Assembly: GCF_020921035.1 (NCBI RefSeq)
Contig: NC_063155.1
Location: forward strand, 25,909,294-25,973,293
Origin: Rhodamnia argentea
Taxonomy: Eukaryota > Streptophyta > Magnoliopsida > Myrtales > Myrtaceae
Length of the DNA stretch: 64,000 bases
Direction of reading: 5' to 3'
Shown: in pieces, positions 26,600 to 38,472 of the stretch
How the letters are laid out: every line of letters begins with the position of its first letter
How positions within the stretch are numbered: position 1 is the first letter of the stretch
Program-made: the position numbers and the translations under genes
Notes under the pieces: model-generated
What the model saw: only the letters and a program-made list of their open reading frames with translations
Told to the model about the DNA's origin: nothing
Databases searched by the model: none

Positions 26600-27305
26600 A
26601 ATGCCCGGGGGGGGTTGGGGGGCGGGGGTTATGTAAGAAGAGCCGTATATCGAAAAATTGGTGTGATGTGGCTATTAATATACAATAGTTGGTCCATAAT
26701 TCAATGGCTTTAGTTTTTTTAGCAAGTGTGGGTCCCTCTAGATATGCAAAACAGGCTTAGACTTTATCTCCTTCTTAGTGATCTTATTGGGTGAAGGTAT
26801 TGGATTTTGTTGCGTGATCCCGACAAATGGTATCGGAGCCGGTAGTCAATTAGTGCAGGCCTAATTTATTTCGACATTTGGTGAATATCTCAATGAAAGA
26901 ATATGGTGAACAACGCGATTTCCCGTCGGTGGGCATTGTGATGTAGCAATGCGGCCTAATAGCAGACTTTATGATTCGCTCTAAAGAAAGATATGTAGGA
27001 TGAAGTTTGGCATTAATAGAGATTCGAGTTGAGATGTATTGCATGCATAAGGATACCTATATCAAGAGAAGCAGACTTAACACCGAACTCACATGTGAGG
27101 GAGAGATTGTTTAAATGCACACATGCGTTGTATTAGAAAAGTTTCACATCGAGCAAAATAGTATAGTGCAAAGCAATTAGTATACTTCAATGGCTTAAGC
27201 TTTTGAATGGAGGTGGGTCCAACTAAATATGCCGACAGACTAAAACTTGATCTCCCTCTTAGTAATCTCCCAAGTGAATATATTGAACTTCTATCGTGCC
27301 TACGC
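26600..27305 (+). mobile_element. TRIM-like miniature LTR retrotransposon
   Basis: Two diverged direct repeats are visible. The left one (about 26640-26826) contains TTCAATGGCTTTAG, GTGGGTCC, TATGC, ATCTCCTTCTTAGTGATCT. The right one (about 27110-27302) has TTCAATGGCTTAAG, GTGGGTCC, TATGC, ATCTCCCTCTTAGTAATCT in the same order. Just after the left repeat lies TGGTATCGGAGCC (26829-26841), one mismatch from the TGGTATCAGAGC primer-binding site for initiator methionine tRNA. Just before the right repeat is a purine tract (GAGGGAGAG). The interior of about 280 bases has no coding capacity. This layout is that of a TRIM. Outer ends are uncertain. Confidence 0.6.
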
Positions 27306-27401
27306 GATTAGTCACTGCCGCATCTACACCAAACAAATCAGTCCCTTCATTTCCACCTCTATTCAATACTCTTTCTGCGTCCTTTTTCAAATGGCCTTTT
27401 A

Positions 27402-27641
27402 GGGCGTGTTTATCTGAGCGAAAGAATTTTGCTGCAAATTAGTTTTCCGGGCTTTCATGGATTTAGCTAGCTAAAAACGATCAGTCGATGCAAAAATATT
27501 TACAGCCGGAGAAAACGCGCATGCTTAAAATTAGGAAAAAGATTTACCTAACCTCAAATGAAAAATAAAATTTCCTCGAAAATCATTTTTCGGAAGCAAT
27601 TTTCCTTCGTAACAAATTTTTATACAGAACAAACGCACCCC
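27402..27641. mobile_element. MITE, hAT-like, GGGCGTGTTT ends
   Basis: The element starts GGGCGTGTTTATCTG and ends CAGAACAAACGCACCC, an imperfect inverted repeat of the GGGTGCGTTTGTT class common in plants. The AT-rich interior repeats GAAAA and TTTTC words and codes for nothing. The next 240 bases (to about 27880) look like a second, more decayed member (CATTCGTTTCATAGG, AACGAATGATTTGG). Another relative lies at 47622-47858. Confidence 0.5.
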
Positions 27642-27942
27642 TCGGGCTTCATTCGTTTCATAGGAAAAACGAATGATTTGGAAAAATAACTTTCCGAAAA
27701 ACGACCGATCGTATAGCTCGAAATAATCAGCGATGAAAAATGTTTTAATCACCGACGATTAACGCCTAAATGTTTTTCGGGACGGTGAAAATTTATTTTT
27801 TTCGTTCATTCATTTTTATTTTTATTTTATAATCGACGCGAGCGATGATTTTTATACAAATATTTTTCAGATAGTTCCCGCTTGGAAACTCACCGCAGCA
27901 TTTAATTTGGTTTCTCGCAAATTGGATATTTCCATCGCCCAT

Positions 27943-27951
27943 CTAATTTTC
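27943..27951. repeat. 9-bp target-site duplication, left copy
   Basis: CTAATTTTC directly abuts the left end of the foldback element at 27952. The identical word follows its right end at 29208-29216. A perfect 9-base duplication is the hallmark of Mutator-superfamily insertion. Confidence 0.75.
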
Positions 27952-29207
27952 GGGTTTTTTTTTCCAATTTATTTTTTTAAAAATATTTACGAAATTACTT
28001 AAAAAAAATATTTACTAGTTTGGGCCTCGCTCGGCAGCCCAACCGCCAAGCAACTATGCTGCTGGCCCAGCACAATTGCTCGGTAGCCCAGCTGCCGAGC
28101 AAGCTGGGTTTTTTTTTAAAAAATTTTTTTTTAAGTGTTTTAATTATTTATATTTATAATATTTAGTTTATTTCATATTTTTTTAACATGTTTATATTTA
28201 TTTTATTTATATTTTTTTTTTTGCGAAGCTTATCTTTATAACATAATTAGTAATAATTAATATAAAAAATTATTAAGATCTATAATTCATAAATAATGTT
28301 GTAATTATGTAATTAATTGGAATATTCATAAAATAAAATTGGTAAGATATATGAAATTAAGGAGAACGAGGATCTAGATGTCATTCGTAAATATATTTTT
28401 AAAATTAAATTGGAAAAAAACCCTTCTTTTGCCCTTTTCCTACATTTCATAAATGACAAATTTTATTAGCTTTTGTAGTTTTGCTAGAGTGATGCAGAAT
28501 GTATTAGTAGTACGTTTCTAGATGGATTGGACAGATAGAAATCAAATCGGAAGACGAAACAGTGATGTATTAAGAATCGGCGGATCGGGTCGACGACATC
28601 GGATCGGGTTCAAATTTGGTCTGTTGAAGCGAAACGGCATCCTAATCAATATTCACCGCTGTTGGCGATGAAGAACGATGGATTTTTGTGATTTGAGATC
28701 GTCTAGATGTGTTTTCCTATTTGTTTTAGTATTTTCGAGATTTATTAATGACAATTTTTGCAATTCGTGATCGTCTAAATGGTTTTTCGATTGATTATGT
28801 TATAAAGATATTGAAGTAAGAAAGGGGTTCATTAATTTCATATATCTTACAAATTTTATTTTATGAATATTTTTAATTAATTACATAATTACAACATTAG
28901 TTATTAATTATAGATCTTAATAATTTTTATATTAATTATTACTAATTATGTTATAAAGATAAGCTTCACAAGAAAAAAATATAAATAAAATAAATATAAA
29001 CATGTTAAAAAAATATGAAATAAACTAAATATTATAAATATAAATAATTAAAACACTTAAAAAACGAAATTAAAAAAAAAAAAACCCAAATTGTCGAGCA
29101 AGTGGGCTGCTTGGCGGTTGGGCTGCCGAGCGAGGTCCAAACTAGTTAATATTTAAAAAAAAAAATAATTTCTTAAATATTTTAAAAAATGAATTGGAAA
29201 AAACCCC
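27952..29207. mobile_element. foldback Mutator-like element, non-autonomous
   Basis: A 1,256-bp element starts GGGTTTTTTTTTCCAATT and ends in the mirrored AATTGGAAAAAACCCC, flanked by a perfect 9-bp duplication. The inverted arms run about 375-440 bases each (27952-28365 against 28833-29207). They share the GC-rich block TTTGGGCCTCGCTCGGCAGC (mate near 29105-29145) and long AT stretches. Inside, a second terminus (TTGGAAAAAAACCC, 28409-28422) with its own inverted match to the left end suggests that 27952-28422 was once a complete 471-bp MITE. The larger element would then have formed by inverted duplication around a roughly 410-bp spacer (28423-28832). The spacer contains GGATCGGGTCGAC-type words and codes for nothing clear. 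Confidence 0.75.
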
Positions 29208-29427
29208 CTAATTTTCTCGATCTTCCCACCATGCGGGGGTATATTTAATTTCGTGCCTTTTTATCTTTCTTTTTTGTTTTCGCTGGCGCCACTCCAGTTT
29301 TATTTCCCGGGAAAAAGCAAACCGTTTTTACGCGCCAATCGATTTCGAAAAACCAAGAAAGGAATAATTTAAAAAGGAATAATTTAAAAAGGAATGACAA
29401 AGGAGGAGAGACAGGCAAAGGGGAACA

Positions 29428-29464
29428 GCGCGAAACTGAAAAATTACCGACTTTTGTTCCCGCC
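29428..29464. promoter_or_regulatory. two E2F-type sites upstream of ORC6
   Basis: GCGCGAAA (29428-29435, the reverse of TTTCGCGC) is a canonical plant E2F site. TTCCCGCC (29457-29464) is a near-consensus one. They lie 136 and 107 bases before the ORC6 start codon. E2F control of origin-recognition genes at G1/S is established in plants, so these are probably functional. Confidence 0.65.
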
Positions 29465-29563
29465 ATTTTCACGGGCAAATTAAATCTCAACTCCATCTCT
29501 CCAAACCCACCCAATCGCGACTTCTCGAAGCGGCCTCTCGCTCGAAGGGAACGCCGTCGCGGA

Positions 29564-32520
29564 ATGGACCTCTCCGAGATCGCCAGGAAGCTCGGCCTGT
29601 CGGAATCCAAGCACCTCCTCCGCAAAGCGGCCGAGCTCCGTCGCCTCTCCGACGTCCAGTTCGATTCCTCGATCATCGGCGTGGTATATTCTCCTCTCTT
29701 TTTTTCACGGGACCGCGATGTTAGAGGCGTTCGTTCACGGTCGATCTCTGAGGATTCGAATTTTGTTTCTCACAGGGAGAGGTTTGCAAGGCCATAATCT
29801 GCTTGGAAATCGCTGCGAACAGGTTGCTCAGACTCTCTCTCTCTCTATCTTTTTGTTGTTGTCAATCTTCGATTGTGGGGGCTTTTTTTGTTTCTTGTCG
29901 GGGTAGAAGTGATCCGCGGTGTTGATAGGATGCTATGGAATTCTGCAGACTGCAGGTCATGTTCGATAGGCAGGCCGCGGTGAAGCAGAGCGGAATGTCG
30001 GAGAAAGCGTACAATAGATCTTTCATTTCAATGCAGAACGGACTGGGCCTCAAGTAGGTTACGCTTCATTCTCTTTAGGAGCTGATTTTTGCCTGGTGTG
30101 ATTTGTTCAGATTTTTAACGAGCACGATGCATGGTGTTATTAGGAATACGCTGGATATAAGAGAACTTGCGATTCAGTTCGGCTGCGTCAGGCTTATTCC
30201 GTTCGTGAAGAAGGGCCTATCTCTGTAAGGCTCGGTTTCCTTTCCCATCATATTACACCTATAGGCTACGAGGCTCGGTTATCTTGTCATTGCTCTTGAT
30301 TGGGTTTTTGGAGACTAGTTGATTTTTCCATTACCGAATGTGGGCTGGATTGCCCGTAAGAGGTTAATCCGCGTATCGCCACAAAAGAGTCATCCTTGTT
30401 TATTTTTCGGTTGGTGTTACACTGATTATTGATGATGTACAAAAGATTTACTGTGTGATTTCTCCGGCGCTCAAAAAGTCACGAGTTGTCATGTTTTAAT
30501 GGAGCCTCAACTCTGCTTTAGTAGGATTATCAATTTCTTCGGCCTAGAATGATGTTTTGTGAATTGAGATGTAACCACGATGTCCATCTTTACCAGCTAC
30601 AAGGACAGGTTCCTCGCATCATTGCCTGCTTCACGAAGGGCAACTGCTGATTTCACTCGACCTGTTTTTGTTGCCGTAGCATTCTACTTATGTGCGAAGA
30701 AACAAAAGGTATTTGCACCAGTGTTCTATTATATATGCCTACTATCTTTTGTTGTGCATTGGGCTAGCGCATCTTAAACATTCTAGTGAAGCATTAAATT
30801 GATTTTGCAGCTCAAGGTAGACAAGATCAAGTTAATCGAACTCTGTGGGACATCCGAAACTGAGTTCGCTTCTGTAAGATAGCTGCATTCTTGCTATGCC
30901 TTGTCCTCTAGAACAATCTAATGACACCAGCTTTTTGCTGTTACTACATGCGGTGACGCTCAACTGCTTCTTTCAGGTCGCCAATTCAATGAAGGATCTA
31001 TGCTACGACACTTTTGGTGACTCAAAGGAAAAGAAAGATCCACGGGAGGTCAAAGGGAACCGAGGTGAATAATGTGACGGCTCAACATTCTTAGGACACT
31101 CCATTTCTTTGTACCCATCTCCAGTCCTTCCAATTAATTTCCTGGTCTGAAGAACTAGAATGTTCTTGATGATTAGTTCTTCACTGTGTCATAATTTGTG
31201 AGCTTTTCCTGACTGACTATCATTTGGCATCTAGATCTGCTTGACGTAATACCTGAGAAAAGGCAGCTGGAGGATGGGGGGCATCTATCTGATGAGGGAC
31301 CGGAGGTACGATATTGGCATACCTCTTCTTTTTGTTTCCTGGAAGATTTCTTTATGATTTCAGAGTTCAGATGAGTGTGTGTCGATTATGACTGTTTCAG
31401 CCATAGCTCCTTTATGCTCAATCTGATCTACTCTTTGTCATGTCGGTATTTAACCTTATCTGATTCAGGGCCAAAAGAAAAACCACATAAAAAACATTAG
31501 TGCATTTGTTTGCATGTTTGAAGGACTGGCTTCTATATTATTTCAATCTCCAGGCTGCATAGAAAAGTCGTATCTTTTGGGGTTCTTTAATTCGCCTGTC
31601 CGTAGCAACTACCAGTTCTTAAAATCTGTTAGCACGTGCAGCTTTCCTGTCACTGAATTTTCGCCTATGGACTTCAAACGATGGAGTCACCTTTTATTAA
31701 TCCACGTCTGTTGAGTTAAATTAAGAGGAATTGCGTATATTATGTTTTAAGCTTATGGCTGACCGAACCATTTCAATGTATAGATTGACGATCGTCTATA
31801 AGCTTTAGCACGTAGGACTCTTTTATGTATCATAGGGACATGAACATTCACAACCAACTTTACACCTGTCTGACAAATTGCTGAGCCACGTCGAGGCCCC
31901 TGACTTTTCGTGAGATAGAACCTCTGTTTTTTGCTAACACTTGCTGTTAATCACATGTCATGCTCATCTGGTTTTGGTTTTAAGTGAAAGCGAACCAACT
32001 GCTGCAATGAAAAAGTGGAACCTCTAAGTACCCTGTAGGTGCTAGTACCCAGAAATCCCGACTTCTGTAGCAAGAAAGGTGCCGACATGAAATCTTCCAG
32101 TACGCATATGAGGGTTCAATGCTTGATGTTCCATTTGTTGCTAAGTGATGAGATCTCCGGCTTTAAGCCGCTCAAAATTCATGCTTGTTGTTTGCAATGC
32201 TATATGTGAAGCTGAGCTCGTACATGATGAGTTTGCTAACCAGATGTACGCCTTTATGTTCAGTCTTCATGCTACAAGAAGCGCAAGAAAATGGAGAAGC
32301 GGGATTACGATCAGTGGAAATCCTCCGTCCTCGCATCTAACGAAAGGACAAAAGGTTTGGCGGATTATCTTTTAGCTTTCTCCCTTCCCCTTTGAAACTC
32401 GTAGGCTGTCTTATCAGATCATCCGTCGTTTGCTCCTTAGCTTCATGCAAGCGGACCAAGCAAGCGCAAATCAACTTTGTCAAAAAGGTCCCTGAAGCCC
32501 AGGAGCTGGAGGCATCGTGA
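29564..32520 (+). CDS. ORC6: Origin recognition complex subunit 6
   Basis: Ten exons: 29564-29683, 29776-29822, 29949-30053, 30144-30224, 30597-30708, 30811-30873, 30977-31064, 31235-31305, 32264-32354 and 32441-32520. All are GT-AG and in phase, encoding 285 residues, as in Arabidopsis ORC6. The protein begins MDLSEIARKLGL and has two TFIIB-like cyclin-box modules (about residues 1-95 and 95-190; landmarks AIICLEIAANRLQ, SFISMQNGLGL, ELAIQFGCVRLIPFV, ARPVFV-like TRPVFVAVAFYLCAKKQK). A charged linker follows, then the conserved C-terminal peptide KRTKQAQINFVKKVPEAQEL. ORC6 is the DNA-contacting small subunit of the six-protein complex that loads MCM2-7 at replication origins in the nucleus. 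Intron 8 (958 bp) is the longest. E2F-type sites lie just upstream. Confidence 0.95.
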
Positions 32521-33230
32521 GTATCATACAAGCACTCTTGACTTTTGTCAACGGCTCTGCCAAGTAATGCTAAAATTATCAGTTGCATAAGCTGGAACGA
32601 CCGACTATGAAAACTCTGGGAAACGGAAGGTTCTCAATTGGAAAGTAGTCCATGATACAGAGATCATAGTTTACTCTATGAATCATCAAATTGTGTATAA
32701 AATTTACATGAATCATCAAATTCATTGAGCTGATTCATATCTTCTGCTCCTTTCTCTAGGGCACCTCTATCCTTTCGCATGTTAAAACATTCTGTCCAGA
32801 AGATGTTTCTATAGGTACCCCTGAAAAGGAGGCGTCCGACTGTGTCCGCAATGATTGAACCTGCTTGCCTCAATCCGACTTCCCACATCTTCCCCGGTTT
32901 CTCTAATCCTCAATGCTTCTGCTTCCTCCAGTTCTCCTGGCATGGCATGTCATATAGGGCAAAGAGCGTTCCTTTCTCGCACAAAAGTATTAGAGAGTTC
33001 TCCGATGCTTGAGGGATGAAAATACCGAATTAGCTCACTTGTTTGGTATAATGAGATTAGTTATCTCGGATCGATCGGATCTTCACATACAGGGGACATA
33101 GGCAAATTGCACGTAGGTGAAACCACCACAGCAAAAGACTAATCCCAGAATGAAGAATAGATGATAGAGTGAGAGATCAATGCCTTGCTTTGGATGCAGA
33201 CAAATTACACGCATGTTGCCTACTTAATTG
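32521..33230. other. ORC6 3' UTR and intergenic
   Basis: No gene is seen. A short direct repeat (ATGAATCATCAAATT, about 32676-32720) is present. Confidence 0.5.
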
Positions 33231-34250
33231 TTTGGGATATGCAATTAAATTCAAAAAGTTGTTAAATTGATGCAATTGAGTCTTTTCGTTAATTTTTTTC
33301 AATTTGGATAATGAAAATGTTGATGTGATTTTTTTTATTACATTTTCTGTCATACGTGGTGAAAACAAAAAAGATAAGTACAAAATGACATTGTTTAAAC
33401 ACTAGAGATTTGTCCCAGTAACCACTCTTTTCACTTGGGAGGTGGGAATGGGGAGGTGGGGGGTTCAAATCTCCACTTTCGGGGGGAGGAGTTGGGGTGG
33501 AGACGCATGAAAAGAGAGTATGGTTTTGTAAACTGCGCACACAGATAGCACGTACGGCAAATCAATCAAAAAAATTGGTTAAAATTTGATTTTTTTATAT
33601 AAATATTAGTTAAACTAAATTACGAATAAACATTGTTTTTTAAAGGCAAAAGTAGCAAGAGCCCCTACAAAGCCCTTGCTACAGCTGCCCCCCACCATCA
33701 CTAGAAGGGGCAAGGGTTGGCTAGGGTCGCCTGACCCTAGCAGAAGGCAAGCAAGGGCTACTGCTAGTTGGGGTGGGGGTGGGGGTGGGTGGCGACCTCG
33801 ACCTAATCTGGAGGCCCTTGCTTGCGGTCGGCTAGGGTCGCCGACCACTGCCCGGGCCCGACAACCTAGGTCAACCCTCGCCGGCCCTTTCGGCGTTGGT
33901 GGGGGCGGCGGCAAGGGCTAGCAAGGGCCCTCGCTAGTTTTGCTTCTTCTTTTTTTAAATGTTTAATTTAATTAATTAATGTCTATATTAAAAATCAAAT
34001 TTGGATCAAAATGACGTCATTTTATACTTATCTTTATGGTTTCACTCACATCGGTGCCACGTAGGAGATATAAAGTAATAAAAATCCCACGTCAGCATTT
34101 TTCATTAGCCAAATTAGACGGAATTAACAGAATGATTCGATTGTACTAATTTGATAAATTTTAGGACTCGATTGTATTTTTTAAAAGTTTTAGAATTCAA
34201 TTATACTTTGATGACAAGTTTTAGGACTTTTTAATAAGCATATCCCCAAT
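33231..34250. mobile_element. TIR element with GC-rich core
   Basis: The left end (TTTGGGATATGCAATTAAATTC...) is mirrored by the right end (...TTAATAAGCATATCCCCAA). Inward, both arms carry TTAGTACAATTGAGTC-like, GTTAATT, AATTTGGATAATGAAAA and GATGTGATTTTTTTATTAC-like blocks in inverted order. The core (about 33650-33940) is GC-rich, with AGGGTCGCC / GGCGACC and AAGGGC / GCCCTT words that can fold. The open frames there on both strands are low-complexity. No transposase is present. Confidence 0.55.
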
Positions 34251-35217
34251 TCTTTTGATAAGCTGTAAGTATAGCACTGCAAATACTGAAAATACTGGTT
34301 TTCAAGCAAATAAATAAAAAATACCACGAGCTCAACGCGGGGGGCTAAATTTTGATTCTTCAACGTGCCTCGACGATTCTTCGATGGGCGTCAAGAGAGA
34401 GAGAGAGAGAGAGGAGAGGAGAGGAAATCCTCTGCTCCGTGGGACTACGTGGCTCACGACAACGCCTTCGCCCCGCGTGTCAGGAAACTCCATGCTAGCC
34501 CCGCCCACGCGCAGGCGCGTGCCACCCGTGGGACCGTCGTCGTCTTTGGGATCCCCGACCGAGCGGACGACGACACAAAGCCCGGAAAAACACAACAGCG
34601 CGACGCGACCGGCGATATTTCTGTGGGCGCATCGGCCCGCGGGCCCCACCAGTGCCAACAACAACAGGTCAACCCGAGCTGCGATCCCCACCACCCCCCT
34701 CCCCACCACGTGAAACCTCCGCCGTCCGTTGAGTACGGGACCCGCCTGATCAAAGAAGCCCGCGTGGCGAGACAGATAACGGAACGTAAGCGCGCCCGCA
34801 GAGGGTTCCGGCCCTCTCCGAGTTTTGGAAAAGAGAGAGTTAGTTTGATTTTTCTGCGTCCCTATCGTCAACCGCGTCCTGCCCAAGCCCGGCCTCCCCC
34901 CACCCTCCCTCCTTCTCTCTATCTCCGATTGCGGCGAATCTTCGTCCTCGCGAGCCCTAATTTCCTTTCTTTGACCTAACTCTCTCTCCCTCCCTCTCTC
35001 CATCTCTTCTTCGTTGGATTTAATTATTGCCGACCTTGTCGTCTCTATATTAGGAAGGGGGAGAGTTCTTCATCGAGATCCAGGACAGAGGGGGTTCGGC
35101 GGGGAGTGGGACGTCGTCGTCTTTGTTGTCTTGAAGGCCAGGTTTCCTCTCATGCGATCTCTGTGATTTTGCGTCTAGCTCGCGATTTTCTTCGAGGGGT
35201 TTAAAAAAAAAAAAAAC
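34251..35217 (+). promoter_or_regulatory. promoter and 5' leader of the sphingoid hydroxylase gene
   Basis: This is a GC-rich stretch with a GA run (about 34396-34425) and CT-rich segments near 34970-35010, ending in an A-run directly before the ATG at 35218. Frames of about 200 codons run open on both strands between 34330 and 35003. They overlap and have Arg/Pro/Ser-biased composition, which is typical of GC-rich leader sequence rather than coding DNA. Confidence 0.5.
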
Positions 35218-37059
35218 ATGGGCTTTGCTCCGTCGGATGAGTTGCTGGGGACGTTTGTTCCGATCATAGTGTATTGGGTGTATTCCGGGATATATATTCC
35301 GCTGGGATCGTTCGAGAATTACCGGTTGCACTCGAAGAAGGAGGAGGACGACAAGAATTTGGTGTCCAAAGGGACGGTGGTCAAAGGGGTTTTTCTCCAA
35401 CAGGCGGTTCAGGCTGTCGTTGCCATCCTCTTGTTCACGGTATGTGGGTTTTGCAGGAAAAGAAGGGAGCTTTATCGTTTGGTGAATTCGTTGTTAGTCG
35501 CCTGCGATTGGTTAATTCGATTGATTGAGAGTTTTTGTTAGCTTGAGGTGTCTTACTAGGGAATTCTCAGGGATGATTGTGGTCGTGTCACCTGCTTGTT
35601 CTGTTCTTTATTTTCTGTCGGCATGTGCTGGCTCTAGACCCTGAGAGAGGTTGTGCATACGTTTGCCTGCCACCTTGTGAATCTTTTTGTTTAGACATCT
35701 TCCGAGGTATGTTATAGGCTTGGGGAGTATTGGTTTTGCCTAAATCTGGCGGATGATGTCTACTTTGAGATTGTCCTTTCCTCTGCGAGCTATTAATAAT
35801 TTGTTCTTCATTTGCCTTATTCGGTTGTGAATGCTTGCTTTATTCTTTATCGCCTATAAGCAAAATCTGATAGGTCAAGGAACTTAAAGATGATTGGAAA
35901 TGACGGGTCTTGTTTCTGCCGTAATTTGTTTCGATCATGCTTGATACTGACACAAATAATCCACAATGAAATGTCGTCCTTTCTATTTTCTCTTGACTTA
36001 CATACATGTGAACATAGCGTATGATCTGAGACGTTGGTTCTTGTAACGTGATTGACAAAGAAAGTTATTAGTATAAAGGCTTGTCAGATTTCCATCAACG
36101 TGAAAGCTGTAAAGTACAGCTTGTTGCTGCAGTAACAGATTAATCATGCATTTGTGCCTGACTAGTGTAGTGCAAATCTTATGCACTCGTCATTGCCGTG
36201 AGTGGCAGTGCTCATGTCATTTAATAGGTTGCTTCTGGTTATTGGAGTCCGGAAAAGGAAGTAAATCCCCTTTCTGCAGAGATATCGCTTCATTGGCTAT
36301 TATCAATTTCCCATGTGAATTGAATTCTGATTCTAAGATGGAATGGGCACATGTTAGTTCCGACACAAGTTGTGTAGTTTGTTCTCCCAGTTCCGTGCTC
36401 AGTTTATTTGATTTGTTCATGGTTTATAAGATGTTTACCTCTTTACAAAAACATTTCCATAGTTGGATAGTTTCTGATTGTCTCGTCATTTTGAGATGGT
36501 GTAGGTTACTGGAGATGATGCAGGCGCTTCTGCAGGTTCGAACAATTCCGTGATTGTGTTAGCAAGGCAATTTATCACTGCAATGGTGGTATTGGATACT
36601 TGGCAATACTTCATGCATAGATATATGCACCACAACAAGTTCCTCTATAAGCACATCCATTCTCAACATCACCGGCTCGTTGTGCCCTATGCCTTTGGAG
36701 CTCTCTACAATCATCCCTTGGAGGGGCTTCTTCTGGACACAATCGGGGGTGCATTGTCTTTCCTGTTTTCTGGGATGACCCCTCGAGCATCCATTTTCTT
36801 CTTCTCTTTCGCCACCATAAAAACTGTTGATGACCACTGTGGTTTGTGGCTTCCCGGGAATCTATTTCATGTTTTCTTCAAGAACAACACAGCTTATCAT
36901 GATGTCCACCACCAACTATACGGTAGCAAGTACAACTTCTCGCAGCCATTTTTCATCGTATGGGATAGAATTCTTGGCACCTATATGCCATACACATTAG
37001 AGAAGAGAAAAGGTGGCGGCTTTGAGGCGCGGCCGACTAAGGAGTACAAGGATGATTGA
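35218..37059 (+). CDS. SBH2: sphinganine C4-monooxygenase (sphingoid base hydroxylase)
   Basis: Two exons, 35218-35439 and 36505-37059, join in phase 0 to encode 258 residues, the SBH1/SBH2 length. The enzyme inserts the C-4 hydroxyl into sphinganine to make phytosphingosine in the ER membrane, using cytochrome b5 and a di-iron centre. The three histidine boxes of the fatty acid hydroxylase superfamily are present: HRYMHH (His112, His116, His117), HSQHH (His126, His129, His130) and HDVHH (His206, His209, His210). Further conserved sequence includes FGALYNHPLEG and VDDHCGLWLP. Membrane segments are predicted at about residues 10-30, 60-75, 90-110 and 155-185. The start is chosen because MGF and the following SDELLGTFVPI are the conserved plant N-terminus. 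Whether it is orthologous to SBH1 or SBH2 cannot be settled by eye; the symbol is the closer guess. Confidence 0.94.
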
Positions 37060-38472
37060 AATTTCCTGATCCAGGCGCTTTGTTTTGTAACGAGTTGTTC
37101 CATGTTTTCCGCCTCTATGGTGCCACTTTTCTGATATAGTTGGTGTATATATACTGCTGTGAGCTGTATCTTCGGTCTCACTGTTCTACTACTGTATGAA
37201 TTTTTTTTTGGATAATGGAAATACTCTGGAAAGCTTGAGATCCCTTGCTTTGGTTGTCCTAAGTTGTACGAGGGTTAAGTTAAAAGAATGGGCTGCCCAA
37301 ATGGTACCCTCTCTCAATTTGTATCTATTCCTATCTTCTCTTAACCAACTCTTATGCTGAAAGAAGAATGGAACATAGGAGATGTCCAAGGGGAGATTTC
37401 CATTTCAAGGGATAGAAGGAGTTCGTCGCAACGCCAGCATCTGTTCGTGTCCCCCCATTTGAAGCTTTCTTGCATAACTGGCAACCTCAAGAAGTGTACC
37501 CCCATTTGAAGCTTTCTTGCAAAACTGGCAACCTCAAGAAATCGAGATCTGGAACATTCTTTTATCCGCCGAGCGAGCTACTCAGCTTCGCAGATTAAAT
37601 TACAGGTGATGAAGATGCAGATCGTACCCATATTTCTTTGCTGTTTTGAGTGTAAAATAAGATACTTTTGTCATTTCTTCGTGGAAGATTCATCTCCAAT
37701 TCAATCCGTCTTGCCTTGTTATCACATTATCTCTAACCTTTCAAGAGGAACTATTCCTATCTTGCTGGAATCATATTTCTCGCAATAAACTGCCTTGTGC
37801 TCAAATCATATATAATCCGTCTTTCACGTTGTGTCCGAACCGGCGAATCATATGTGATCATATTTCACCTTGGATCCTAAATCGTCAACCCTATCCAACG
37901 AATCAGCTAATGAGGGAAAATCATCTCACTCTGAGGGGGACTCATGTGACCGTATTATTGTCAATTCTCGCGAATAAGTGTAGGCATTTAGCACACTAAC
38001 CTTGAAATCCATGCAGTAGCATAAACTGCCTGAAAAGTACAAAGATTCATAATAACAGGGGGAAACATACCCAGAATGCTTGTCAATGTATGAATACTCC
38101 GGATGACAACCAGCTAGGGCTAAAAGAGGAGCAAAAGGAGGAACAAGAAGGTTGTTGATTACCAAGCACGAGGTGCCCGTTAAGAATATGCAGCCGACAG
38201 GCGAATGACAAAATATAGCTTTTAGAACTCAAGGTTGACAAGAATTCCAAATAAACAACCAGGCCAGTGACAGCAAAAATTCCCAAAGGGAGCTTTTAAA
38301 TACCATCTAATGAGCCTATCTGTTCGTACTGAGCAAGATCAAACTCCTCCTCCTGCTCATTCTACTCCACTCTAAGAATGAACAGCACTCTCACGATGGT
38401 GACATGTCGCATGGAAAAATTTCCACCTGAGTACTTGAAAAACCAAAGATCTAAAGCCTTGTGAAAGCCAAA
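37060..38472. other. convergent intergenic region, SBH and ASD 3' ends
   Basis: The two genes converge here. I see 3' UTR-like AT-rich sequence and a 47-bp tandem duplication (separate entry), and no gene. Confidence 0.5.
37452..37541. repeat. 47-bp tandem duplication
   Basis: A unit starting CCCCCATTTGAAGCTTTCTT occurs at 37452 and again at 37499, with a few mismatches over about 43 bases. It is non-coding. Confidence 0.9.

Noticed and set aside
34332-35003. Two open frames of over 200 codons on opposite strands upstream of SBH
   Set aside because: They overlap almost fully, are Arg/Pro/Ser-rich, and lie in the GC-rich promoter/5' leader; no conserved motif was recognised.
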